A DNA stretch of 64,000 nt from assembly GCF_000699445.3 (NCBI RefSeq), contig NC_067200.1, positions 11,325,450 to 11,389,449 of the forward strand, given 5' to 3'. Within the stretch, counting starts at the first letter, position 1. Every line of letters starts with the position of its first letter. Source of the DNA: Schistosoma haematobium. Its lineage: Eukaryota > Platyhelminthes > Trematoda > Strigeidida > Schistosomatidae. Below are positions 36,701 through 51,400 of the stretch, piece by piece. The position numbers and the translations under genes are program-made. The notes under the pieces were generated by a model. That model did no database searches and was not told where the DNA came from. It was given only the letters and a program-made list of their open reading frames with translations.

Positions 36701-39369
36701 AAAAACCGTTTCAGCCTCGACCACATAGTTTCAATATTGTTTATGCGCACTCCACTTGTTGAGTACACAAAATGCTACTTGTGGATAACGACACGATGCA
36801 TATAACCAAGCCTATGCAGGAGTCTGTACGCTCTCCAAACATCCGTACATATTGTAGTACCTGGCTGCAACCAGTGTTAATGGTGCTTTTATTATCCAGT
36901 TCGCGATAATTGTCGTAATTTGCCTTAGGAACTGACATCAGCTATAATGCCAGAAATTTATTAAGCCAAGTAGATGGAAGGCTTTCGCGTTAAAATCTGA
37001 GATCTGTTATCTTATACCTGATTGATTCCTCCTCAAATTAAAGTCTCGCCGTTTTATTTGTTATAGCCGCTCTATTATCACGTTTTGTACAAAATTCCTT
37101 GTGAACCGATCGTACGTTAGCATTAAGCACTGAAGTTGGCGCCGTGACCTTGAGATATCCCAAATGCTTCTGATTGGCTCGTCCATAAATTAGAGTCTCG
37201 CCGACGAATATCTACACTAGATTCCCTACCATTGTTTATTGTATAGGACTTCACCACAACTCAGATCAAGAACATGTGATTAGCCTGATCACAACGTAAA
37301 TATATTTTCACACCAAAACCCGACACAATCCAACAACAGTGAACAATCAATAATATATGAGTAATTATAATAATAAGGATAAGGGAATATATCTAACTCA
37401 TCTGACACCTGTCAGACTATCTACATGTCGACTAAACAGACAACCAATCATTGTCATTCTCGCCCAAACATCACAAAACCTGTCATTAAAAGTTGTTGTT
37501 TTTTAGTTGACATAATTAATTACTTTAGAATTGACTAGGTGTACTAAATGTTGGATTTGTTTAGAACATTATCAAATCAGCTAATGAGATTTATAGGCAA
37601 TTTATGGCTATTTAAAGCCCGAGAAACAGTGTGGAATCTGCTACTTATGTTAACAAACAAGTAGTATGTAACGCCAATCAGAAGTGGAATGACTGGCAGC
37701 AGACGATTAAACTGAAGAAAACAGAACTGTAAACAAAGAGCAAATGTAATATTAACAGAATTGAAAGAATCATGAAGTATGTCAAGGACGACACAAAGAA
37801 GACATGCAAATAATATATTTCATAAATGATTTCCATATTTTCCGAAAGTACTCAGTAATTTCGCGTCAATCAATAAAATGACTTTCCCTACCTGAAGTCT
37901 TTGTTCACTACAACGGTACCTAAAAACCGTGTTGTTGGCTGTTGTTATCTACAGTTCAAATTTGTTATCTGAATGACTGTTGAAAGTCTAATCGATCTCT
38001 CAGCAGCACTTTTTATGCTAATTAGAGTCCGTGAGCTATTTATACCGAAATTAGGCAATCATAAAATATTTATGAAAGACAGTTATTTTGTTTGTTACTT
38101 CTTATCCCATCCATATGTTCTAGTATTTTCTCATACGAGAACTTGTTGGAGTGTATTTTGAGATGGTAGTCCGAGTTTGATACTAATATACACACTTCCT
38201 ATACACCAGTCCATCCTGGTACTTGGATAGGGAAACTAAGAGTGAGTGGAAAGCTTTAATTAGCAAACGTCAATCAAGAAATATACACAAACTCATTTCT
38301 TAATATAGACAAATTTCCATCAGGAAATCAAGGCAACTTTTCAACCAGTAGCGTATGTCAGTTTCCCTCGGATAATTAAGCTAAATATTAACCACCTGCG
38401 TGTACCAGTCAGCAGAATGTAGAAAATTAAACAGAAAATAACCTTATTTCAGAGTAGATGAGTCAGGTATTCTATATAAGTTTCAGTAAGTTAATGAAAG
38501 TACTTTTCAGTGTTTTTACTTACATAATTGTCTGGTGTTTAAAAAGTCATTTAATGAAACTGTTGTGGATGCGGAGGAATAGACCAATAATTATCATGTT
38601 AAGTCCAATGGTGTCCTTGGACTTTAAATGGACATTTCCTATTGGTCGATATCTGTTCACTTGTTGAATATTGTACAAAATGTTGTTTTCTATTTTATGG
38701 TACGATGTGGTATGCATGATTGGTATATAAACAAAGTATGTTTGGAATATAGTGATTCATATCTCAGAGGTTGTGACTTGTGTTCTGGACTCAACTGACT
38801 TGGCTAGACAGGGAAGTGAGACCAATCGAGACTCTAGGCCGTCCGTACGTGTTTACGTGTCACTGTAATCGATCGATAAGTAGGCTGCTCTCTAATTTTC
38901 CAGTCAAGGACACAACAATTAGCACTGGGTTAAAATCGACTCAACTTAAAGTCATAACAGAAACTTATTAAGAAATAACTTCGAAGCAAATTTCCTCACA
39001 GAAAGTTTAAGACGCTTTCAGCTAATATGAAAGAGCTTATAATGTCATTATGTAGTAATGAGGAAAGCGTCTAAGACACACACACACGATACTCACTGGT
39101 AATCTAACGTATTAAGGATTAGTTTTTTCGTTTGTTTAGTTTTATCTAACACAGACCATGTTACTGGAGTTGAATTGAGTAAAAAGGTGATTTCATCATT
39201 GATAAATTTCGGAGTATAATAAAAAATGTCAGCTCGGTGGATACACTATAATGGTATATCACTTAGTTTCCAACGCGTAGATTTACAAACAACATGAAGG
39301 TTATGTAGGAACATTTATGAAGTTAGTAGGTATCAATACCAAAGCACTGGGGTAGATTGTTATAAATAA

Positions 39370-39462
<93 letters not shown>

Positions 39463-42400
39463 TATTTATTCTCTGAAAAAGTGGCTTACATCAAGTTACG
39501 AAGCCCCAGAAATACAATTTTTTCCTCCCCACTGGGATACAACAAAAAATATATTTATTATTAACCTTATATCTGATACTCAATTTATTTGAAACTATCA
39601 GGTCCATCCTTGGCACTGATACCTTTGTCTATTGAACATTAATTAGTAGGAAAGATGGTGTACGAAAAGGCAAGCAAATAGTGAATTCACGGTGCTTTAT
39701 TGTTATATGTGCATTAATCGAGCTGATTTAGGGTGCTTATTTTGGCGATTGTTATTTCAGACTACACATGGATTATCACTATTTTTACTATTCTTTTTTT
39801 ATCAGGCACGGGTCAGATCATTTAAATCTGGACATCACGCTGGACATAAAAGTTATCTCAAATTATTAATTACACAAATTTTACCTACTGAAATCAAGAA
39901 AGTAAGCAATAACTGTTGTTTGTTAGTGGTTTAAGCACATTATTTTAGAAAGATACAAAAAATGTTTTAGTATTCAGGATTTTAGAGATATGTGACAGTC
40001 CTCTCTGTCGTTTCAGTCATTTTATTGTTGTGGCCGTTATGATTTATAGCCGCTGACCAATATAACGTGACAAAAACACCAACCGGAATCCGTTCAGCAC
40101 CAATGACCTTGGATCGCAGGTTGAGATCTAATTGTTTTAGGATTTTCTAGCTTTTTTCTTTGCCCTACCCGTCGAGACCAGAATAACAGTTTTCAGCTTC
40201 CACTACACGAATATTATATTTCAAAGGTGTGTAGTTTATATAAAAACATACCATAACAATTGTACATGATCAAGCTAGAAAATGGCTGTGAATAAAGGAA
40301 GATGTGAGTAATAGACTGGAAGCAAATGAGGAACAATATATCATTTAACAGTAGTTAATGAGTCAAACGAAAGCTCATGATAAAAAGCATAAATACATAT
40401 GATAATCTAGTTGCTCTGTAATTATAAAATGAGAACATATGTATGACAATAGTCCATAAATTAGTCCTGGAAGTCACCATTCCTTTACTCTTCTTTGTAT
40501 ATAACAGTATCGAATCGACTCGACCATTATACAAATGGAAAATAAATACTTTATGTTTTAAAACTCATAATGTTTAATCATGAACAGAAGCCAATATAAC
40601 ACAACAATCTTTTGTTTAAGGACGCCAATTCGATGATTTACCAGATTTAAACTTGTTCCTTTCAGTTCCACTTGTATGCCGATAAAGAATCCTCTAGGTG
40701 GAATACGTTCATTTCTTAGTTGATGTAACTATAGTCACCATGTTTATTTTTCTACATAACTAATCACTATACAAATACAACAACAATTTATAATGTAATG
40801 AATAACAAAATGGCTATGTACTTGGTCAAACAGCTACCCACTGATGATATTGAACTCACTCATCATTCTATCCTCAAGACGTGAATGCTCATATTTTGAT
40901 CTCAATTTGGTTTTTGACTGTTCATTATAGCAAGCTAATTCTTTATTTCAATACTGAATATTAACCAAAATCATTTTATTTCGTATATTATTGTTAAAAA
41001 AATTAGGTTATTGTACTGGATGCAGATATATTATTGAATGATGATATATCAAATCTATGGAGCATATTTGATGAGTTCAGCAAGGATCAAGTAAGAATAA
41101 CTTAATCATTAGAGTAATTTTTTCGTATGGTTATTTTAATAGTTGAATTCATAAGTTGATGTAAGTTAGAACACCGTGGAAAATCTGGAAGCACTGGGCG
41201 ATCGTTTCGTCCAAGTATGAGACTCCTAAGCAGTGCGCATTCATGATCCCTCACTTGAGATTTGAACCCAGGACCTTCGGTCTCATACGAGAACACTTAA
41301 CCTATAGGCCATTGAGCTGGCATCCGATGGTGTTAGTGTCTAACTTCTATCGATCCATGGATGGCTGCGCAACCATTCATCCATTGTCTATGGTAGATAC
41401 TTGTCTCTATCCGACACGGATTGGACTCCATTGGTCATAATAGTTTTTTGTAACAGTAAATTTTATACAATTAATTGTTTTATCTGTTTGTTAAATTTTA
41501 ATAATATTTGAACGAAGACACTTAACAATATGCAGTTATAGACAATTGTTAAATGGAGATCATTTCAACGACTATTCATACCTATTCATCAACTTCTATT
41601 CTGTACGGATCATGTCAAATTAAAATGAAAAAAATAAAAAAAATCATACATAGTAATCATTTTCTACCTTATAAAGAAGTTAATGGAAATCAACAGTTTA
41701 ATTGCGCTGTATGCATATTCCATGTTGATTTCATTTACCAAATGTTGCCAAGATGATATAACGGATGGTTTGAAATATTCTTCTCTCTTTCTTTCTACTG
41801 TATACTACGCTACGCAAGGTTGGATACTTGAACGGTACACAATACAGAGATTAGTTCATGTTATATCAGATAAACGATTCATAACTAAGAATAGAGAACT
41901 ATAGTCAATGTAGATAATACTTTATTCCACACAATTCCAAGCTATCACTTTCAGTGGGTTTGGAAGAAAAGGGAAATCACAAGGTAACACTCGATAGAAT
42001 AAGTGCATGTTTATCCATCTCCAATGACCGATCACATTTTACTGTCACTACCACATATCACAAGAATGTCAAAACGTTATGTAAAATTCACTTTGAAAAA
42101 ATGTTAAGAACTAAGTTTGTTAACAAACAAATTTAATTGCGAATGATGAATCATAAAATGTTTATTGTGAAAAAACCTTAGGATATGTTACATAATATTA
42201 ATTACACTTCATGGAATCATTATAGCCTCAAAAGTTGGATGTTAGAAAATGTCGATAATGCTAATAACAAAGTTCCAATATATCTGATCTCAACACTTCA
42301 TGATCACTTAATCAAGCTTAGCCAACAAAGAAAGCAAGACAGCTTTAGGTTTATTTAAGCAAAGAGAGAGAGATGTTTCAGTAGACCAGCTGAAGAACTG

Positions 42401-45400
42401 ATCACATCAACACGAGGAGGATGACAAGATGCCAAAGCTCACTATATAGTTTGTTAATCTATTTCCAATTATTTTAGTTCAATAAAATTGACAAAACTGG
42501 AACCATACTTTGAACATCTACTGAACTATGTATTTTTTTAGGACTTACTTATCGTTAAAAGATTATTGACTTGGACTAATCATTACTGAAAATCAGAATG
42601 TTGAATATTATTTTTATTGACGTTTGTTTCCTCTCCTCGTTCTTGTGTATACAAGACAATTTGAAAATCGCCTTTTTTTAAATACTTTCATAGTGTATCG
42701 GTATTGCCGCGGAACAGAATCCAACTTTCTACAGCAATATGGGAAAAAGGTTTTGGCCAGCATTGGTAAGTCTAGATTTTTTGATTGGATCACTGTTTGT
42801 AGGTTCGATTATAAAGTGAATATATAGATGCATCTATATATATTTCTTTACGTTAAATTTATCGTAAATGGGAATAAGTATTCATTTATTAACCCTATAA
42901 TAAATAGTTATGTCTTCTTAAGCACAATATGGTGTAGTGAATTTGAATTGTTCCACATAATACAGGAATTAATCTTATTCACCGAGAGATTCGTAAATAT
43001 ATAATGTGTCCACTTAACCAACTGTGATACCATCAAATAAACATGGATAACTAATTAGTATAAAATACTTTCCAGTGATTGTTTATCTATTATCTACTTG
43101 TATTGAATATCACCTTGTGATAAAGCGACTCATCATCATTGAAATTGACTCTAGTCAACTATAGAATATAAAATATGAGTACTTAGACGGAAAGTAACTA
43201 AAAATCAGAGCTTTGATCTGATTCCTATTTCTCAGCATGTTTCACGTTCACGATTTGTATATTAGTAATGGTTTATTTTTTTTAGTTAGCAGGAAGTTGA
43301 TGTCGTAAGCGTTCATAGTACCAGACATCATGGATCGCTACATATGAAATTATATTTAAAATAATTAAACTAACATTTCTTTTATGAAAGCTGAGCTGTT
43401 CACTTTCTTTCATATGTATAAGTATGTAGTTGTGGTGTGTTACTCATGTCGGTAGACATGATCAAAAGTGGAATGCCTGGTTGAGAAGATCAAATTAAAG
43501 AGAACGGAAATATGAACATTGAGTAATTGTAATATCGATAAAAGATCAACCAAGTTTGAAACAATTGATGGAGGATTTGCAAATGAAGTATTCAATGTAT
43601 GGTTTCCACAGTTTATCAAACAACTAAGCAATTAAGCAATCGATTGACTGTCTCCACCTGAGTTCTTGTTCTCCAGATAGTGATAGTAGAACAGTGCGTT
43701 CATTTGTACAATTATTGATTCAGATTAGTTGACTAACAATACTTTTCGGAAAGATTTAATACTTAGTATTGCATAAGAAGTCATATATTGTTAATTTCAA
43801 TGTAAATATTGAATAAAACCTGTTACGTGGAAAACTATAGGCAGTTTGAAACTGATGCATTTCGACGAGAATAATGAACTGTTGGGATCTACTAATGATC
43901 TAATGCTATACATATAATTTTGTTGTATAATTATCAAGTAGCTTAACTAACATATTCATATTCCTCTTATTGTAAGCTTTATTTTGACTTATAGACTATT
44001 ATAATACGACTTACTGTTCTTAAGTTATGCCCGGTTTATTAATTACAGTCTCTCACAATCACAGCCACATTTGGCTTGATTTTGTACAAATTTTATTTTC
44101 TATTTTATGGTGTGATTTGGTCTGTTTGGTTTTTATATAAACCCAGTATGTTCGGAATATATTATTCATATCGCAGAGGCTGAGATTGGTGTTCTGAACT
44201 CAATAGGCAGGGCTATGCAGGAAGAAGGACCGATATGGACTCTAGATTGTTCGTACGGTTTTACGCGTCTCTGGTTCGGTCGTTTATATATTCATAGGAC
44301 ACAAGGCCACAAGCTATAACAGAAGCCTCAATAATAAACTGATTTATAGTTATTATAATAAAAAAAATGATGTTGGAGAGTAGTACCATTATCACAAGAT
44401 CTACATGCAGATAAAAGTCCATAACCAGTGTGCATGATGCCATTTATTGAAAGATTGTACTTTGGTATGTTGATGTATGTGCGAGATAGTTTCTAATACA
44501 TTTATATTGACTATAAAAAGCATTTTGTAATTGTTTTGTCCTATATTTTGATACATATCGGCAGAGGATTCTATTCCCTATCACAGAATACATCAAATAA
44601 TTTATATGCCTTGTAAAAATTTCATATTACATTCATACCAATAATCAAAAATTTAACCTATTCGTTTAAAGCTAGATAACTATCGATAACCTGTAAGCAC
44701 TGGATGGTCGTTTCGTCGTAATATAGGACTTCTTAACAGTATAAGCTCACTATTCCGTCACTTAGGATTGAACTCAACATCTTCATTATCAAGTGTAAAA
44801 ACCTAATCATCGAATCATGATTTCGTGGTGTACTACTCTTATGTAAATGTTCTCGAAAGAGACCTTAAGGTCTTGGATACTCACTTCTACAGAGCCACAT
44901 AGTACAACAAAACAATTGTTTAATCACTACAAGTTCTCAATGGTTATCTCAGTGAAATTCGGCAATCTCTTTAACCATTGTACTGAATGAATATTTTCAG
45001 TTAATTCTTTATATTTTTTTTTATAATTTCTCACAAACATTACTGGAAAAACAAACACAACTCACAACAACAATGAAATAAAGGGTTACGGTTATAATGC
45101 TGGTATTTTATTAATTCATTTAACTAAATTACGAGCAAGAGGTTGGGATGAAATTTGGATGAAAACTGCATTCAATTTAATGAGAGAAAAACGCATTTTA
45201 CCAACTGGTGAACAAGTAAGCAATAAATTAATTCATTAATTAATAAGTCATAGAAACTAGTTATAGATGCGTTCTTGTTTTTGTGTGCCTGTTTTTTATG
45301 TTAGTTTAATTTAGATGCAGATTGTAGATCACCAACGTAAATGTTAGTTTAATTTAGATACAGATTGTAGATCACCAACGTAAATGATATCGAATGATTA

Positions 45401-48400
45401 GAGGTCTACTCGAGTTAGATGGAATTCGTGTGATGAACCAGATAACTTCGAAGTCACACTTCACGGTCAGCATCTAACGTGGATTACACCTTCGACGTAT
45501 CAAAGTACTATGGATACTTTGAAGACCGTATAACACAAAGGACGTTATTATGGAAATATATTAGTAAGAATGAGTACAGAGAGGATAGCGAGACCACCAC
45601 ATGCGCCAGTCTATGAAATACGATTAACTGATGCGCGTTGGTTGTCATTGACCTTGACGGGGATCGATGATCTGTTCGATATTCGGTGACCCAACTACCG
45701 GATGATTTGGCTATGGTCTCTGACATTTCACTGACCCTATAAGATAATCATGCTATAGAGATGAATTTGTCTATATAGTTATATAAATGAGAAGATTAAG
45801 AAATGACTACGAAGTTTCATATGACAATTGAATAAAGTTTATACAAATCATCAATATAAATACATCTGACTTTTTGATGAAGATAAAGATCTGTATGCCG
45901 TGACCTTAAAAATGGTTTGATTCAATAACATACCTTATTTAATATCTATTTTATCGTTTGGCCTTGAGATACCATGTGAACAATTTGTTTCACTCATCAT
46001 TTTGATAAATTCATGTATTTGGTGAAAAATTGAATGGTGAAACTATAATTTATGGACGGTCTTTGAGCGATGCTAAGATGACCTTGAAAGTGTTCACCTA
46101 CGTACTAGTGGTAAATGAGGGTTTTAAACCACTGTGATGAATTAGAATTATGATTTACAGTTGATGGTTAAGGGTTAGGAATTAGATTTAGGGTTTTCAT
46201 TATGAATTGGCATAAGCTATAATGCTAAAACACTATTTAGCGAAATGAATGAATGAATTTCGTGCCAAAACCCAAGATCTGTTATCTTAAATCTGATTAG
46301 TTCATCTATAAATTATAATCTCGCCCTCGTATCGAAGTCAAATTTTTGTAGGATACTGTTTACAACAAGTTTACAGATTGATCTTACATGACCCCAGCCA
46401 AGTAGTCTGCATCTACCAACATGGCTTAAACCAGAAGTTAGTGACTTCAAGCAGTGATGCCACGTTTTGATTTGGCCGCCCCTAACTTTCTTCCAGCCGT
46501 CTCCAACACTAATTAGCATTGAACGTCGTGGTAATCTTTGTCAGGCATACGTAACACGTGACCCAACCGCCATCTTAGTCTATGAAGATTTACAACCTCA
46601 TCAAATGATTTACCATCATTCCCTAATACCCTGCATCTAATCTCACTATTACTTACCCGGTGATCCCAGCAGATGCGAGCAATATTTCTAAGACATCTGT
46701 GGCCGAATACTAGTAAGTTACGGGTATCTTCTTCTCTTAACGGTCACGGTTTCGTATCCGTGAAGTAGAACAGAACGAACTGCCGTGCAGTATACTGGTA
46801 CCTTAATTGATAGATGGATATTTCGCCTTCGCCATAGGTGACGTAAGTTGGAAAAAGCCAAATGAGCCTTTTGAATCCGTGCTGAAATTTCGTCAGACAC
46901 CAACTCATTAGGGCTGATCAGAATTCAAAGATAAGTGAAGTTGTCCTTAGTTCAGGTGTTGACGCAGGCCATTCCTGGAAGAACAACTTGCATTTAGAGG
47001 GAGAGTAACTCATCCCAAACATCCAGGCATTCTTGCTCAATTAAAACGTAATTCATTAAACAGAATGTAATCTACAAAACTTATCTTGTCCAACTTTTAT
47101 GACATTTCATTTTGTTCTTGTATTTAATATTTTGTAAATAAGCAATTGATTTTATTCTACTGACTAGTGGTATTGAGTCATACTTCAACAAAATGGGTTG
47201 GTTCACTCATCATCTGCGCTGTGTATCACTTCGTATAGTTTCGCTTAATTTTTCTGATTGTCTTCCCAGATCAACGAGTGTGCGAAATATATGTATTTGC
47301 AATTCATTTTCCTATTTGGCTCATTTCATTACGTTATTCTCTAATGCAAGTTAAGTCTTCAGAAATGTACGACGCTTGATGGCATGTTTATTTCGATAAC
47401 AATCACCATACGATTTAACTGGAGTTAGATACAGAGCCATTAAATGAATAATTCATTTACGATCGTTCCGTACCCACACTTACATCGATCTTATCATGTG
47501 GCCCCCAAGGCATTACATAATTTGTTTGTTTTTAATTAACCATTGATCTGTAAGTTAATTAACTGAGACACAAGCTAACTATTTGATCAATTAAAACCAA
47601 ATGTAATAGAATATTATGCAACATATCGTACCATTCTCTATAATATATGCGAATGAGTACATATATGTAAAACACGGATCAATTATAACAGTTTTAATTC
47701 AATTAAAATTTTAACCAATTACATTAATCGATATCTGTATGTCAGCTAATTGCATTACCTAATTCGTGGTATGTACTACTGATTTCGACAGATATAAGTA
47801 GTATGTAGCATCGATCGAAAGTGAAATACCTGATGCCTGAAGGTTAAGAAGATTGAAGAGAGGAGAATGAGAACAGAGCTTGATTAGTATGGAAACGAAG
47901 AAACAACGCAGTCTGAGATAAATGATAGATATTTTGCAAATGAAGTATTTATTGTATACTTCTCAGATCTTACTAAGAGATTCTGTAATGTTACATTAAA
48001 CTGCATATGATTATCCCCACAATGATCTTGTTCACTACAATCCCACCACTCAAGTACTTAAAAAAAACCTCCATTACTATAACAGTGGTTGACACGAGTT
48101 CGAATCTGTCAAATAGTAAATTTTATTTTATTACTTTAAATACCCTTGACTAAAGAGTGCTAATTAACCCAAAAACTGTGTACAGTAAATATTTGAAATT
48201 CTTCTCTCTTATTTGTAGCATGTATATATGTATGTGGACGTGCTTTTAAAATGTATTTTTAGTACTTGAGTAGAGGATCGTGAAGATTGTTTCTTTGCTA
48301 AATATCATCGAAAATATTAAAATTAATTGAAACACAGTACTTGATTTCAGTTGATAGAAATATATCCCAGTTTAGGGAACAATAGATAATCACTAATTAA

Positions 48401-51400
48401 TGGTAATCTTCAAACGTTTAGCAGCTTCCAGTCATACAGACACATATGACTTATTTGATCAAAGTTTACTGTGTTTAGACTTCAAGAATTGAAGGTCTTT
48501 GTTTTAATTCTCTTGTCCAGTATCACACAGTTATCTAATGTCATTTGATTTTGAAAGATTCTCCAGTTGAATTCAATTTCCAGTGAGAATTGTCTTTGAA
48601 TTAAACTAATTATCAGTGACATTCCCACGATTGTTTAATTTAGATATAGATATGTGAGCTTTTCGCTTGCCCAACGACTAGTGTTAGTTAGAAAACTTAG
48701 AAATGACTAGGAAACTAAAAGTGAAAAATGGAAGCGTAGGTCTTTTTAACCGAGACAAGAAAATATAGGCTGAGATGTTGACTGCATTAATAATCATTAT
48801 CTTCCAATAGCAAGATTTGTTGATATTTTCACGCTTACTGTTTGACTTGGACACGGATGTCAGCACAAATACATGAAATGTCTAAACTCTATACTCGGAT
48901 ATTTGTCCGTACAGTTGAATTGGTTAGCTATCAGAAGTGTGTATTAGTAGTTAAGATAATACTATTACCAAATTGTATGACCTTAGAGAGATTAAGTCGA
49001 TTTATGGCACCACATCATCCTTATCGTTAATTAGTCTTTATTTAATATAACGACTATAGAATGTGATAAGAAATGGTGATAAGTTTTATGTTATACAAGA
49101 TTTTCAGTGAATAGAAAATAAAATCCCTCTTACATGTATATTCCTTATTCATGAATACACATGGATATTAACTACAGTGTTATGCAATTGGATTGCCGGA
49201 TCTGTAATGAAAAGATATTTGAAGAGTTTTTACATCAATGAATGATTTGCTCCTATCGATTGATAATACGTTGTGATACAGTATAGCCGAGTAATAATTG
49301 TTTACAAAACCTAATTACTGACGTAATCTCTGAATTAAATCGACATCTAGATAAGATTCTTACCCAGAAGAATAGCTTCCTTCTAATAAAATAACATGGT
49401 TATATACAAACTATTAATTGAAAAACAACCATTATTAAAACATTATTTAAAAAAATTATTTTGATTTGATTATTACTCTGAAGAATTTCGGAAACGTTTT
49501 GTGGACAGAACATTAGAATCGAATACATTTCAACCGTTCCAATAGTTTCGACAAATAATATCTTCTACATACTTGGCGACCAATTTCTGTTAAACTGCAC
49601 ATTCAAATTGTTGGGAAGATCTAGAAAACTCCTAGAAAAAGTCAAAAACAGCTCTGAAAACACTTAGCATTCAGTAGACGTTTTGCCAGAACCATCTAGA
49701 AAGTTAAAAGTCACATATCGCGTTTCTGATTGGATGGTTATCTATGCTGCTACTATGTATAGTAGGGTTCCAGAATTTTCTGGAAACCCAAGACCATCTA
49801 AAATACTATAAAAACCCTAGATTTTCTGTAAGTAAACAAACTTTTGGAGTAAAGCGTTTGTTCCATATTTCGCACCTTTTCTCTGGTATTCAAGTCGCTG
49901 TGTAGATTTAGCCTAGGGGTTACTAGAAGAGCTTAGGAACCGAATCTAGCAAATATGCGTATAAAATATTATTAAGTTTCATAGGTAACTGAATTTGGCA
50001 GATCAATCACATCACAGTTAATTAAGACTTCGACTACAACATATATATCTCAATCCTGTAACAATTTGATGCATAGGTCAAATAATTACTGTAACCCAAA
50101 TTATTTTTTTCTTACAGGATGTTATCAACGCTGTATTGAATCGAAATAAACATTGGTTATACGAAATACCTTGTAAATGGAATATTCAACTAAGTGCATT
50201 TTCAATGCGTGAACGTTGTCCAGTTGTATGGGAATTTTTACTGAATAGGGATGATGATAATAATAATAATAATTACAGACGAAAAAAAACACTACGTGAC
50301 GATATTGTATTACAATATCCAAATGCTAAATTAATACATTTTAATGCACATGTAAAACCAGAGTACTTTTTTCCTACTCCATTAAGATTTCCATTACCTT
50401 TTGATAAATCCGATGAATATCATTCAAGTAAGCAGTAATAATATTGTATTATATATTCATGATTATGTCTGTTAATTAATTATTTAAATAGTTGTTAATA
50501 AACTTAAAGCAATTATAATCACATAGGGGTCCTTGATCCGAATCTCGTGAGACGGATATTATAGTAATTTAAGAGTTCGATTCATGAGTCAATTGAAGCT
50601 AGACCGCCATGGAAAACCTGTTATGACTTTATGTCCGGCTTTTGATCACGTGATTTATCCATCAATCAAAATAAGACTTATAAAATCCTAGCACTGTGCT
50701 AAATCAATGACGTTCGACCGGTATGAGCAGCCTAGCGTCCTTAATGGTCCTATGTCCGCCTAGCCCGTCCATTTGAGTCCAGAACACCAGTACCAGCTTC
50801 CACTATGCGAATCGAATCGAACCATTTATTTCAGACATACTGGGTTTATATATCAACCATACATATCGCAACGCACCATAAAATAGGAAATAACATTTGT
50901 ACACAATAAAACCAAAAAGTGACTGTGAACGTGGGAGGCAGTAGTCAATAAACTGACTATAGATTAAGAACATTAAATCGTACAATAATAAATTATAGGT
51001 CAAAATAAAGCTTATAATAAGAGGAATATAAATATACATAATTTAATTATTGAATAATTATACCATAAGAATGTATAGATAATATTAGTCAATTAATATG
51101 TCTCAGAAGTTACTCGTGATTTAATCTTCGCTCGGATATAACAAAACCTGTAAGCACTGGACGGTTGTTTCGTCCTAGTATGAGACTCCTCACCAGTGGA
51201 GTTCAAATATGTCTGTTGTGAGATAGTAACTCACTGATGACAATGGTTAGTGTAAGAATTAATATGAAGCTTAATATGATGCACATACGCCAAAATGAGA
51301 CTGATCAATTGCAGTCCTAAATAACAATGGGAAGATACAAGTAAAACAACACCAAGTGAATTAATATGAAGTATTGTTAAACTAGCTGCTTATAGACAAT

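Noticed and set aside
39373..39459. functional regulatory element
   Set aside because: It is a plain TA microsatellite in an intron.
45001..45083. longer exon 6 starting at the cag acceptor at 45000
   Set aside because: A TAA at 45024 closes the required frame, and the homology begins exactly at 45084.
50428..50438. gene end at the TAA of exon 7
   Set aside because: A good donor precedes it, and the exon at 53395 has a strong acceptor, matching phase and the expected last helix. Kept only as an alternative.
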